DNA of 64,000 bases from Coix lacryma-jobi var. lacryma-jobi (Eukaryota; Streptophyta; Magnoliopsida; Poales; Poaceae). Made by a program: the position numbers and the translations under genes. The DNA lies in NCBI GenBank assembly GCA_009763385.1, contig CM019823.1, positions 175,659,825-175,723,824 of the forward strand. Reading direction: 5' to 3'. Under the pieces are notes generated by a model. That model was not told where the DNA came from. It saw nothing but the letters and a program-made list of their open reading frames with translations, and did no database searches. This document shows positions 48,434-58,840 of the stretch, piece by piece; position 1 is the first letter of the stretch; every line of letters starts with the position of its first letter.

Positions 48434-48739
48434 GGGTCTGTTTCGGAGAGCTGTGCTCCCTGATTCTCCAGCTGTGCTCCCAGATTCTCTGGTGAAGTGA
48501 TTCTGTGGCTGAAAGTAGATTCTCTTTGATTCTTTAGCCTAAACTCTCAAAATCAGGATAGAGAATCACTTCACAGAATCAGGTGAAGCTACTTTTTCCA
48601 GCTCTCAGCCTGCTAGTTCATTTCAGAGAATCACTTCATAGAATCAGCAAAGAATCACTTCACACTGAAAAATGCGTTTGACAGTCAGGGAGTGATTCTC
48701 CCTGAGAATCAGCTCCGTGGAGCTCTCCCAAACGCACCC
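48434..48739. mobile_element. MITE with GGGT(C/G)(T/C)GTTT ends
   Basis: 306 bp, ends GGGTCTGTTTCGGAGAGCT and AGCTCTCCCAAACGCACCC, flanked by TGC at 48431-48433 and 48740-48742. The interior repeats GATTCTC/GAGAATC words, giving strong self-complementarity. PIF-like by 3-bp duplication. Confidence 0.75.
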
Positions 48740-48779
48740 TGCCATACAAGCAATTTTGAGTTTTTTAGGGCTGTTGAAG

Positions 48780-49140
48780 GTATAAGTGAGTTTCACAGTG
48801 TGTATTTCTCCCATCTTCCTATGCTGCCGACCCTGCCTAGTTCTGTATCTGTTGTCTCGTCGTGAGAGGAAGGAGTTGGCATTATTTTGGTTTCCTGTTG
48901 TCACATTTGACACAACCGTGTGAGAACACTGACCACCCAGACTTGTTGGTGAATGTGGAGGCGGATGCACAAAATGCACCGTCCACCAAACATGCCTGAC
49001 GCCACTCATTCCAATCCAAGGGTATGGCAAATATAGTTGCGGATGCATGATGGTTGCCGTCGAGTGCTCGGCGTGATATAAGAAATAGGTTAAAGAAGTG
49101 GTAAATGGAGCATGCACCAGAACCAGATACAGAGGGGGAG
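48780..49140 (-). ncRNA. Candidate 21-PHAS locus 5 (miR2118 site 48993-49014)
   Basis: Block core on the + strand CTGACGCCACTCATTCC, 17/22 to the miR2118 consensus. TATATA at 49175-49170. The - strand leader TATATAACTACACTTCACC aligns with that of locus 6 (TATATAACTACCATTCGACC), showing common descent. Predicted cleavage between 49003 and 49002. Ends are estimates. Confidence 0.6.
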
Positions 49141-49527
49141 TGTGAAGTAAACCACTGGTGAAGTGTAGTTATATAGAGAGAGCACAAAGGTGAAAGTCAG
49201 AGATATACACTAGCTTTGCTTTGTATAAAATCTCTATGCTCTCATCAAACTCTTATTATCTCTCTTCATTAATATATTGTTATGGTAGCATATTTAATGT
49301 CTAGGAAACCTCTATTAAGATTGGTCTTACACCAGTCGCATCAATGAAGGTTTTAAAGGGGTTTCATTTTTATTAAATGACATGACACACATTAGCAGAT
49401 CTACTCCTTCCATACTCGAAAAACATGTTGTCTAGGATATGATTGTGCTGACCAAGGAGTGATTAATTAGAAGGTATTTTTCCCTGCCTGTCCCTATTAA
49501 ATAGGGTTGCGGGTCTCCCAAAGACAA

Positions 49528-49760
49528 GAAAGTTTCGTAGCTGAGTTGGTTAGGCGGTAGCATCCTGAGGCTTGTGGGCATGGTTCAAATCCTACTAGCC
49601 GGTGCACGCGCAACATCGTGCGGGTGCGAGCGATCAATGCCAGGCCCCGCCGCGGCAGTACGGGAGTTGGGGTGCAGCGGCAGAGGGATAAGGGCGTCCA
49701 AATCTCCCCATGCTACGGTACGGCGACAAGTTTTGGGAAATCGACGTGGATACCCAGAAT
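49528..49760 (+). mobile_element. tRNA-derived SINE-like sequence
   Basis: A-box-like TAGCTGAGTTGGTTAGG (49538-49554) and B-box-like GGTTCAAATCC (49582-49592) at tRNA spacing, followed by unrelated sequence. No matching acceptor stem, so not a working tRNA. The 3' limit is uncertain. Confidence 0.5.
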
Positions 49761-49879
49761 GACATGAATTTCGAGTACGGAGGAGTATCTCCAAGAGTTT
49801 TCAAAACCCTCTCCAAATCTGGAAATTTTAGCAAGATTAAAAAAATCAACTCCAACAATTCTCAATCCAATCTCCTAAT

Positions 49880-50001
49880 CTTTATAATATGCTAATTTTA
49901 TATTATAGATATTATTACTTTTTTCTATAAAGACAATCAAAGTTATAAAATTTGACTGACACGGATTTTAAGAATTAATTTATCGAAGAACAGAGAGAGT
50001 A
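49880..50001. mobile_element. Truncated Stowaway-type MITE
   Basis: The right end CAGAGAGAGTA with upstream TTTGACTGACACGGATTTTAAG reads as an inverted, one-ended relative of the Stowaway copies. It directly abuts the copy at 50010. Confidence 0.5.
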
Positions 50002-50009
50002 TGTCAATA

Positions 50010-50266
50010 CTCCCTCTGTCCACGAAAGAATCAATTCCTAGAATCCTTGTCAATCAAACTTTTTAAACTTTGACTAACTTTATAGAAAAGAGTAATAACA
50101 TCTATGGTATAAAATGAACATATTATGAAAATATACTCTATGATATATCTAATGATGCGAATTTGAGATCATCAATCTTGATAGTTTTTTCTAGAAATTC
50201 GGTCAAAGTTTAAAAAGTTTGACTTAGAACAACTCTAGAAATCTATTTATTCGTGGACGAAGGTAG
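50010..50266. mobile_element. Stowaway MITE, copy 2
   Basis: 257 bp, ends CTCCCTCTGTCC and GGACGAAGGTAG, flanked by TA at 50008-50009 and 50267-50268. Near-identical interior to the 38829-39086 copy. Confidence 0.85.
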
Positions 50267-50449
50267 TATATAAATAATATATATTTGTCCGAGCACATGC
50301 ATGGTGTCAATTAACATCTACTGAGGCCTTGATTACATGCATGTTGAGGGATCCCTAGCCTCCTCGGTAAACCACCCAGTTATAAGTTCTTAGCAGGAGA
50401 CTAAAATATATGACCATTTTACATTGTATGACAATTGTAATCAAGAAGT

Positions 50450-50733
50450 TCCAACTCATCTTAACGTCGTTTGACAACTAATTAGAAATATATATTCTGC
50501 CATGCGTTGTTTCTACTCCTTTTGAATAGCAATTTGCAGCTATATTTCCTAAATTGATTCTTCTTTGAGAACCTAAACCGATTATTGGTTGAACACATGG
50601 GTTCCATTCCATGTATCTATAATCTAATTCCACCAGACTTGCCTGATGCCGCTCATTCCGATCGAATGCAGCAGAATTCGATCGGGTGCACGGGTTAAAG
50701 AAAATGATAACCCGCGGCAACAAGGACATGTAT
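50450..50733 (-). ncRNA. Candidate 21-PHAS locus 6 (miR2118 site 50640-50661)
   Basis: Block core on the + strand CCTGATGCCGCTCATTCC, 18/22 to the miR2118 consensus. TATATA at 50768-50763, 102 nt upstream on the - strand. Predicted cleavage between 50650 and 50649. Just upstream is a 10-bp inverted repeat (CCGATCGAAT...ATTCGATCGG). Ends are estimates. Confidence 0.6.
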
Positions 50734-51679
50734 AAAGTGAGCCACTCTGGTCGAATGGTAGTTATATAGTATACTACTAATGTGAAAACACATGCCGTTC
50801 TGCTTTTCCCATCTGCTCCTATTCATTATTGTAGATAATGTTCTGTACATTTATTTATTCAGAAGCATTTCTTTTGGTGACATAAGGTTAGCTTTAATTT
50901 GCTACGTAGTATATATCAGTTGGAACAGGACTTGTTTTAGATTATTAGACCGCAGAGCAGAACATGTTTTTTTCATTTTTAGAGGGCAGCATCATTATAC
51001 TATATACACTAAAGTAAAGGTTCGGTGCACAGGATGCTCCAAACCGAGTCCAAAGCCATGTGTACATATGAACACTGAAGATCCAGCATATTCACCAGCT
51101 AATGATACATGAGCTGCCACGTTGCAGAGCTTCATGTGAACATAAGTGACAGAGAAAGAAGTGTCCATGAAACAAAGTTCGTTTCTGATGTCCTAAACAA
51201 TAATAGCTCAGTGTTGTATCAATCCTTCTGTGGAAACCATATACAAATGGCCCATCTTAAGTTATCTTTGGCGACCATAGCTAACACTGCCATTGCTTCT
51301 CAGTTCGCTCAGGATTTCTATGTGTGTTTTCTTTCTTTTTTCTGATAAAAGGGAACAGAGCATTCCTACCTTATTACTTCATTATAAATTTATATATAGG
51401 CGCTTCTTGCAAGATTAGAAAAGCCGGAGTGTTACAAAATGCAAGCTAAGACCCCATCTTAGCAATATATTCAGATCGTACTAGCAGGTGTAGTAGTAGG
51501 TGATGCTACATGCTCCCTCAAGGCCTCAACAGATGCGCTTGTTTCAGCTGCTGAATCTAACGTGCCAATGCAAGCATTCCCACCAGGAGTCCAAAGCCAA
51601 ACCATGCCCATCGCTGACCCTTATCAGCCAGCTCCATATGTCATCCACCACCTGTGCATTGCACCGCGCCGCGGCCATA

Positions 51680-52053
51680 ATCTCCATATATCCTGGTTCT
51701 TGTCACGGCTCTAATCAAAGGAACTGTTTCTCTTGAATTTCTTGAGTTCGAGGCTGAAGCCATCCTTCATTGGTTAGGGTCGGAGCGGACGTACAAGCGA
51801 GCTCATCGCGTGATCAGAATGGCAAGTTCTTAGAGCTACGATGGTTGGTGCACACAAGAGAAATAGTCAATGTGGCAAACTAGCGGAGCTACCGCAGGCA
51901 CAACGTTTTGCTGATGCCGCTCAATCCCAACAAGCTTGTGAGTAGTGACATATGCTGAAGCCACCCATGTCTCACTGAACTCTCCTCCAATGGGTTGCTG
52001 GTGGTGGTGATCAAATGGAAGAAGTAACACCGAGCTAAGGAGGATAAAACGAG
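51680..52053 (-). ncRNA. Candidate 21-PHAS locus 7 (miR2118 site 51908-51929)
   Basis: Block core on the + strand GCTGATGCCGCTCAATCC, 17/22 to the miR2118 consensus. TATATATA at 52090-52083, 154 nt upstream on the - strand. Predicted cleavage between 51918 and 51917. No protein family is visible in the downstream sequence. Ends are estimates. Confidence 0.55.
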
Positions 52054-52099
52054 CTGCATGGAGCCATGCAAGAGTAGTGAAGTATATATATGGGACTAT

Positions 52100-53383
52100 G
52101 TTCAGCAAGCTTCATGTGATACTTATAGAAGAGAGCATTTAAGTTTAATGGCTATTTATTCTGAGATGAAAGTAAAATTACACTTGTGTGATCGAGAGTT
52201 TGAATTCTCTGAAACCTCGGAGCAAAACTTGTTGGAGGTGACCAAGTAATTCATTGCAGCAAAAAGTGCTGTGCTGTCACAGTGTCACTTCCCACAAGTT
52301 TCAGAAAAGATTTAATTGTGAACGGTGAGGGCCTGTGGTACCATAATTAATCGCAACCAGAGCACATGCTTCTTTTTATAGCAGTCCATATTAAGAAGGC
52401 GACCGCATCACCGCCAAACCAAAAAGGCCTGCCACTCTTACAATCATGTTGACCATCGTCTGAGTCTGACTGGCAGCAGCACCAGCTGAGCTTGATCGTG
52501 GCATGCGCTGCTGCTTAGTGAAGCAGTGACTCGAACAGGGAGGACCTGTTGCACTTTCCTAATTAATTAAAACAAGTGTAGGACGAGCATATCACATACT
52601 AACATACATCGACATTGAATTAAAATTAGATATATGTTGACCTAGTGCATAGCATCTTAGGTTTTGTTCGGTAGGACTTATTGCGGGTACGGTTAATTTA
52701 TAGAGCAGGAGTTATAGCTCAAGTGAATAAATCCTTAATCTTCAAATTACTAATTAGAAACATCTGGCATTTTATTTTATTTTTTTACACTAATCATTAT
52801 CGCCAATATAATATAAAATAAAACACAAAGTCACCCCTTTCATTTATACCTAAATTATCTACCTCTACCATTATAAAAAAACATTTAAAATATCCCTCAA
52901 AATCTTCAGTAACTATAAAGTATGCTATGTATATGTTTATAAATTACAAAACTTCTACGCTGTTAAAATAAACATAGGCAAAAAAAAAAGACTCATGAAG
53001 CAGAACAATCCCTAACATACCCTCAGTTTTCAATTGACAGCGCGGGCATAGAGCAGCCTGGCCCCTTTGGCAAGATCTACGTGACTGAATAAAATCCATA
53101 TACTACTACAAAATTTATAGAAGCGGACGGAACAGCTGGCTTTTCAGTAGTAGTGCTAGTATCAAAATCATTCTGCTACGCTTAAAAATAACCAATCGTG
53201 GCATTACAGCATCAATGCTAGGTTGCTAATTCAGCAGCTCCTAATAAGAGAGCAACCACATCCTGATTGCATGCATGTCAGCAACTCCAAGTGGGATTCG
53301 TGTCTGCCTGGTGTTTTTTTTTTCCTTCAACTTGCTGAACATGTACAGGCAGACCTAAGAGCTGCGTGTGTCCTATACTAGGC
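52100..53383. other. Non-coding region right of the PHAS cluster
   Basis: Holds the upstream block shared with 47740-47880 (at about 52360-52450). After 52650 it is AT-rich with MITE-like fragments. No gene recognised. Confidence 0.4.
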
Positions 53384-53490
53384 CTCGTTCAGTTCGCGAA
53401 ATACGTTGAGAAAAATTACTGTAGCACTTTCGTTGTTAGTTGACAAACTTTGTCCAAACATGACCTAACTAGACTCAAAAGATACGTCTC
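53384..53490. mobile_element. Left part of a MITE, cut by element B
   Basis: Starts GGCCTCGTTCAGTTCGCG and continues GTAGCACTTTCG...GACAAACTTTGTCC, a common grass MITE. It stops at GATACGTCTC, where the LTR of element B begins. The rest should lie beyond the right edge of the window. Confidence 0.6.
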
Positions 53491-54146
53491 TGTTGGAAAC
53501 ACACTTGCCCTACCTCCGCACTTGTGCAGGGGAGTGGCGAAGGTGACCAAGTGTCGGGAGCAGTAGCGAAGGCTAAGGAAACGAGGGCAGAGTTGCTGTG
53601 GCTCTGTTCCCCAAAAAGGATCGTTTTTTTCTTACACTGTTCACCCCCCGGTATTTATAGGGGATGCCAAGGGGTGCCGACCAAATTACAGTAGGATACA
53701 AGAAAGATTCCTCTGCGCTACTCATACAGAAGGGCAAACTCGTACAAACACAGCCGGAGCCGAAACCCTAGCCTGCTTTCCATGCGCCCGCCGCCGCTCG
53801 GTTCACGCTCACCCCGATGGAAAGACGAGGGCCGACCTTCGTTTTGCGGAGGTATCCGCCCAGTTGCAGAGTTTGAGGTTCCTCGCCACCAGTTGGGTCT
53901 GGGCCTCTTGGCGAAGGTACGCGGGATGCGCGAGGGTCACTCTCAGCGCTCTTCACGCCCCTTTCCTGCAAAAAGTACCTGAACACCTCCGAAGGTTGGG
54001 TCAGTATTCAGAGGTTTGATTGGCGATCTGAGAGACTTAACAGGGTGAAATAGGGGGGTGGGCGGCGAAGGTGCGCGGGACGCGCGAGGGCCGCTTTGTT
54101 TAGCCAGCCTGCGTGGTGCCTCTGCCGAGGGCCCCTTTCCCCAACA
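53491..54146 (-). repeat. 3' LTR of element B
   Basis: 656 bp, starts TGTTGGAAAC and ends CCCCAACA on the + strand. On the - strand it starts TGTTGGGG directly after the PPT. Confidence 0.88.
53652..53659 (-). promoter_or_regulatory. TATA box in the element B LTR
   Basis: TATAAATA on the - strand, after GGCATCCCC. In the 5' LTR the same site would drive gag-pol. Confidence 0.55.
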
Positions 54147-54156
54147 GTAGCCCCTC
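54147..54156 (-). other. Polypurine tract of element B
   Basis: GAGGGGCTAC on the - strand, touching the LTR start TGTTGGGG. Shares GGGGCTAC with the PPT of element A. Confidence 0.75.
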
Positions 54157-54367
54157 GTTGTCTTGGATCTAAAGAACCGTGTTTGGGCCCAAGCAGCGCC
54201 TTTCAATGGGAAAAGAGACGGGACCCTCGGCAGCGACGCCCGCGGCTGCTTTTGGGCCGGGCCGTAGTATTGTTTTTTGAACTGTGGGAGTCCGTTTCGT
54301 TTTTTTTGCCGTGGCTTTTTTGGTTTTCGTGCCGGTGTTATCGGGTGGGGCGTTCCGCCACCCGGTC

Positions 54368-54375
54368 TATAAATA
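54368..54375 (+). promoter_or_regulatory. TATA box of the element B antisense ORF
   Basis: TATAAATA on the + strand, 155 bp before the ATG at 54523. Same octamer and nearly the same spacing as in element A. Confidence 0.65.
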
Positions 54376-54522
54376 GAAGGGGTGGGTGAGGAGTTTGGAT
54401 TGTGCCCTCCTCTGCTATAGCCATCCTGCTGTTGCAATTTGCTTGTAGCGAAGGTTTGTTTTAGCTTGTCTGCGAGGGTTGAGACAGGCGTTCGCTGTTC
54501 GGTAGCGTTAGCAGCTGAAGAG

Positions 54523-57500
54523 ATGGCTAGGTTGAAGCAAACTGCTCGCGCTGTTTCTCCCACAGCCGCGGATGAGGGGATTACCTTCGAGTTCAGACTC
54601 AGCCGAGTTTGTACCGCGGAGATTGCGTCTTATGTCAGGTGGGGTTGGATTGAGGAAGGTAAAGCGAGGACCAGTGCCGGGGAGACGGTGCCGAAGCCGG
54701 ACGCAGATGAGGTTGTTGTATTTGAGGAATTTTTTTCAGCCGGTCTTCGCTTCCCTGTTGACTCTTTTGTGACCTCGGTTCTGCGAAGGTTCAACTTGCG
54801 CTTCCACCAGCTCACACCCTCGTGCTTTACAAAGATGTCAGTTTATATCTGGGCGTGCCGCTCTCAGGGTATTGTTCCTCATGTTGAGGGGTTTGTTCGG
54901 ACCCATCGAGTGCACATGCAACCTCGCAAGATCTCAGATCGCGGAGATAACACCAGTCTTGGACAGTTTGCAGTATACACTTTTTGCCATTGCGCTGGGT
55001 CGGAGTTGCCGGTGCAAGCCCAGAAAAATAAGTGGACCAGTGGGTGGCAGGAGTCCTGGTTTTACTATAAACTTAGTGGGAATGCAGAGCTCTGCGGCGA
55101 GCTTTCGCCACTTGGTGATGTTAGCGCCGAAGCTATGATGAGCTCCGAGGCTCACGCTTGTGTTGATTGTTTGAGGGTTGTGGCGCGGTCTCAGTGTGCT
55201 CGCGACTTGGTCGAGGAGTACTGTTGTGCTAAGATTTGGCCCCTCAGCCGGAGACAGGCGTGGTTTGCAGTCGGGGAAGACTCGAGGTACGAGGGTAGGG
55301 GCTTGAAGAAGCTGAAGGTTGACCTTGATAAGGTTTGGGATAAACTTCTGAAGAAATTTCCCAGGTGAGAAGATGGGGTCGAAGCAGTCTACAAGCGTGT
55401 TCAGGGGTGGGCGGTGGAACTTGTTGGAAAGCTTTCCACGTTGGAGACTAAAGCGATCCACAGCTCGGTAGGTAGCGGAGGTCGGGTTAACAGGATGTTT
55501 GACAGTCTTGGGGTTCAGTATGTGAATTGGCCTGCTCCGTCGAGCGAAGATGCGCCAAAGAAAAGGAAACGTGCTTCTGCGGAGGGGGAAGTTGTTTCTC
55601 GGCCGAAGAGGGGTCGTGGCCGAGGACGCGGCGGCGCCGGTGGTCGAGTTAAAACACTTGCGACGAAGGTCGCCGTCGGTTCGGGAGGTACCGCCACTTC
55701 CTCATCCTCGGCCATTGTTTCGAGCGGCCGAGGCACTGGGAAGACTGGAGGACGGGTGCCCCGCGTGGGCGGTATTGGTGCTTTGGTTCAAATCTCGGAT
55801 GACGAGGGTGGCTCCGATGATGACGAGGAGGAAGGGGAGAAGGAAGAAAAGGAGGGCGGTACTGAAGAGGACTCCTCCGACGAGGATAGTGATACGTCAA
55901 GTAGCGAAGGTAACTCCGATGAAGACGTATCCATCGAGGACGCTCGAGGAAAAGGAATAGCCTCGTCCAGTGTTGGTGCTGCGGCTGCGCGAAGCATTGA
56001 TGACATCATACGGGACTTTGAGCCAGAGAGTCCTCCGCGAGGGTCGTTTCCCGAGTTTGCTGGCTCGCACATTTGGGTCGAAGGTTTTGAGTTTAAGGGT
56101 GACGTCGAATCGGACCGGACCCCGGGGAAGAGGCCGTATGGCGAGGCTAGCCGGTCATGTCTTCCTTATTATGCGAAGAAACTTGGAGTTTCCGACCCGG
56201 CGACCGAGCTTTTCACGAGTCCGGACCTTCGAGAATGTCACTTGCAGTGTGCTCCGGAGGAAAGGCGCTTTCTGGGTCGGGTGTTTAACCGTATTTGTGT
56301 GCCAGAGGCGGAGCTTCGGCTGACCAACGAGCCCTTGGAGGGACTTCACGATGATATTGACGTCAAAGTGGCTGAGCTGATGCTTCTCAGCCGGTCGGCG
56401 CGCCGGAGGGCAAGTTACAATCTCCACTACCTGAATGACCGGTTGGGTGACGCGGAGAAAGCTAATAAAGAGCTTCGCCAGAGTTTGGAAAACAAAGAGA
56501 TTGAGCTCAAAGCTGCTTTGGAGAAGGTTAAGAAATCGCGAGATGAAGCACAAGAGGTTGCGAATAGCAACGCGGAGCTCCTGGCTGCTAGCCGGCAAAA
56601 GGACAAGGATTTGTTGGCTGCGAACAAGCGCATAGAAGAGCTGTCCACGGAGCTGGCTACCCAAGCCGAGGCTTGGCGCGAAAGCATGGGGAGGGTTAAA
56701 AATAAGATAGATACATGCTTGACCGAAGCCGGAGGTTCTGCCGGGGAACCGCTGCATGCTGAAGACGCAGCGGGTTTTGAAGGTTGGTTATGTAATGAGC
56801 TAGATGTGTTTAGCTCGTTGGTTGGGAATGCTGCAGATTTTGGTGGGTATGCCGGAGCACTGGCGATGGCTGGTACGCTTCGTCAGGCAGATTGCGAACA
56901 CCTTCGCAAAATTAAGAAACTCAACCATAAGTTTCCAACCGTGGACGAGGTGCGCCAAATGAAGATCGCGGACGCCGAAGTTTGGAATTGTGCGATGCGC
57001 TTGCTTCGCCGGTTTTGGATTGCTGGCGGTGGTCGCGCTCTTGCTTTCGAGGAAGCTGCCGAGGCTACTCGTCAGGTTCGCGTTATTGGATAGACTCGTT
57101 TTTTGGCTTTGTTTCAATGATTGTGGAGTTGGTGTTAACTTAGGTTTCTTTTCTCTTATTTGTGCTTACAGGCTCGGAGGGAGGCGATGCCTTCGCCGCC
57201 TGCGGCCATTGATGCTGGTGGTAGCTCCGAAGCTGTTCCTGCTCCTAGTTCTGCAGAGGTTCCACCAGTCGAGGTTGACTCTTTGGTCGCGGATGCCCCG
57301 ACCACTGGCGAAGGTGTCGAGGAAGAGGTGGCCACGGAGGAGGCACCTGCTGAAGGTGTGGATGCTGCCACTGGCGGGGTTGAGACGGGCAAGCACGGGG
57401 AAGCCGAGCAGGTGTGAGAATTTAGGATTGTATGGGTGAGAAGGTTATTTTGTAATGTGTGAGGTAGGTGGAAAGACTTGACGATACTTTTTAATTCTAT

Positions 57501-58062
57501 GGTAATGTAGGTTCCTAATGGAACCGTGCTAGAAGTGTTTGATGTGACGCCCCTGACGTTAAATTATCAAGATATTTTTGTAACTGGCGAATCTTGGGCC
57601 CGTGCTAAGCTGAAACATCCCTCACTGACCTTCGAGCGTTTTTGGTGGTCGAAGGTGCGAAGGTACGATTTAAAAAATAGCAGGTCGAGCCGTTTTTGGC
57701 GCGAGGCGGACTTTACTGACCGGCAGGCCACCCGTTATTTATTTGGTGCTTCTTCGTCCTCGCAAGTTGGAATTGATGATGATATTGATGAGAACACAGC
57801 CTTGGAGTACTTGTTTGGGCGAACCGAACTAGATTTAGGTTCGGACGGATCGTTAGTGGTCCCAAAGGAGGAACCTTCGGAGGTCAGTGATGTAGGTCGT
57901 ACATATATGTATCGGGCTAGGGTTTTGTCTGGGGAGCTGCCAATTGTTCTGGCAGCTCCTTTGTTGTGGGGACCCATCGTTGCGGTGGAGCCAGAGTTTG
58001 AGGGAGGTAGCGAGGGCTCTGGTGATTTGATGTTAATTGAAGGGAGCGAAGGTTCCTTGTAA
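54523..58062 (+). pseudogene. Antisense ORF of element B (Transposase_28-like), three exons, one stop
   Basis: Exons 54523-57075, 57172-57411 and 57511-58062 join in phase 0 with CAG/GT donors and CAG or TAG acceptors, giving about 1114 codons. The N-terminal domain (FEFRLSR..., VVFEEFFSAGLRFPV, LRRFNLRFHQLTP, FVRTHRVHMQP) matches the gypsy-type transposase-like family also seen in element A. An Arg/Gly-rich stretch, a long acidic Asp/Glu/Ser run (near 55790-55940) and a coiled coil (near 56440-56700) follow. The C-terminal exon ends in TAA. The only lesion seen is TGA at 55366-55368, which would be Arg (CGA) without a C-to-T change. The protein has no known enzymatic role. Its retention in two elements suggests a function. 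Confidence 0.78.
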
Positions 58063-58245
58063 TTTTTGGTAATTTTTCATGATTTGTTTTTCGTTGTGAA
58101 GCTATTTTGTAAATGAATGGGAACACTGAATGTTGGTTTTATGTCGCTACGATTCCTTATTCGTTATCGGATATTGACGAGGCTCGCTGGCTGTCCGGCA
58201 CTGCGTTGTTTTGTTGTATGCAATGTTTAGCTCAGAAAGCGAAAT

Positions 58246-58840
58246 AGCGAGGCTCGCGTTTCGTCAAACTGAGATGTTTTAGTAAAAAACAGCGACGCCC
58301 CCTTTCTTTTTAGCGAGGCTCGCGTTTCGTTGAACAGGGATGTTTTGTAAAAAACAGCGACGCCCCCTTTCTTTTTAGCGAGGCTCGCGTTTCATTAGAC
58401 AGCTGTTTTGTAAAAAACAGCGACGCCCCCTTTCTTTTTAGCGAGGCTCGCGTCTCATTAGACTGAGAAGTTTGGTAAAAACAGCGACGCCCCCTTTCTT
58501 TTTAGCGAGGCTCGCGTCTCATTAGACAGCTGTTTTGTAAAAAACAGCGACGCCCCCTTTCTTTTTAGCGAGGCTCGCGTCTCACTATACTGAGATGTTT
58601 TGTAAAAAACAGCGACGCCCCCTTTCTTTTTAGCGAGGCTCGCGTTTCATTAGACAGTTGTTTTGTAAAAAACAGCGACGCCCCCTTTCTTTTTAGCGAG
58701 GCTCGCGTTTCATTAGACTGAGCTGTTTTGTAAAAGACAGCGACGCCCCCTTTCTTTTTAGCGAGGCTCGCGTCTCACTATACTGAGATGTTTCGTAAAA
58801 AACAGCGACGTCCCCTTTCTTTTTAGCGAGGCTCGCGTTT
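58246..58840. repeat. 64-bp tandem array in element B, about 10 copies
   Basis: AGCGAGGCTCGCG recurs at about 58246, 58311, 58377, 58440, 58504, 58568, 58632, 58695, 58758 and 58823. Each unit ends with AACAGCGACGCCCCCTTTC. Tandem arrays between pol and the 3' LTR are a known feature of Tat-lineage elements. Confidence 0.93.

Noticed and set aside
49528..49600. Functional tRNA gene
   Set aside because: A and B boxes are present, but acceptor and anticodon stems do not pair. Better read as a SINE head.
37521..51929. Reading the seven 22-nt blocks as MIR2118 precursor genes rather than targets
   Set aside because: The + strand would be the mature form, but convincing opposite arms are missing at most loci. 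Only loci 5 and 1 show partial pairing. The recurring TATA boxes lie on the complementary strand at target-transcript spacing. Not fully excluded without folding.
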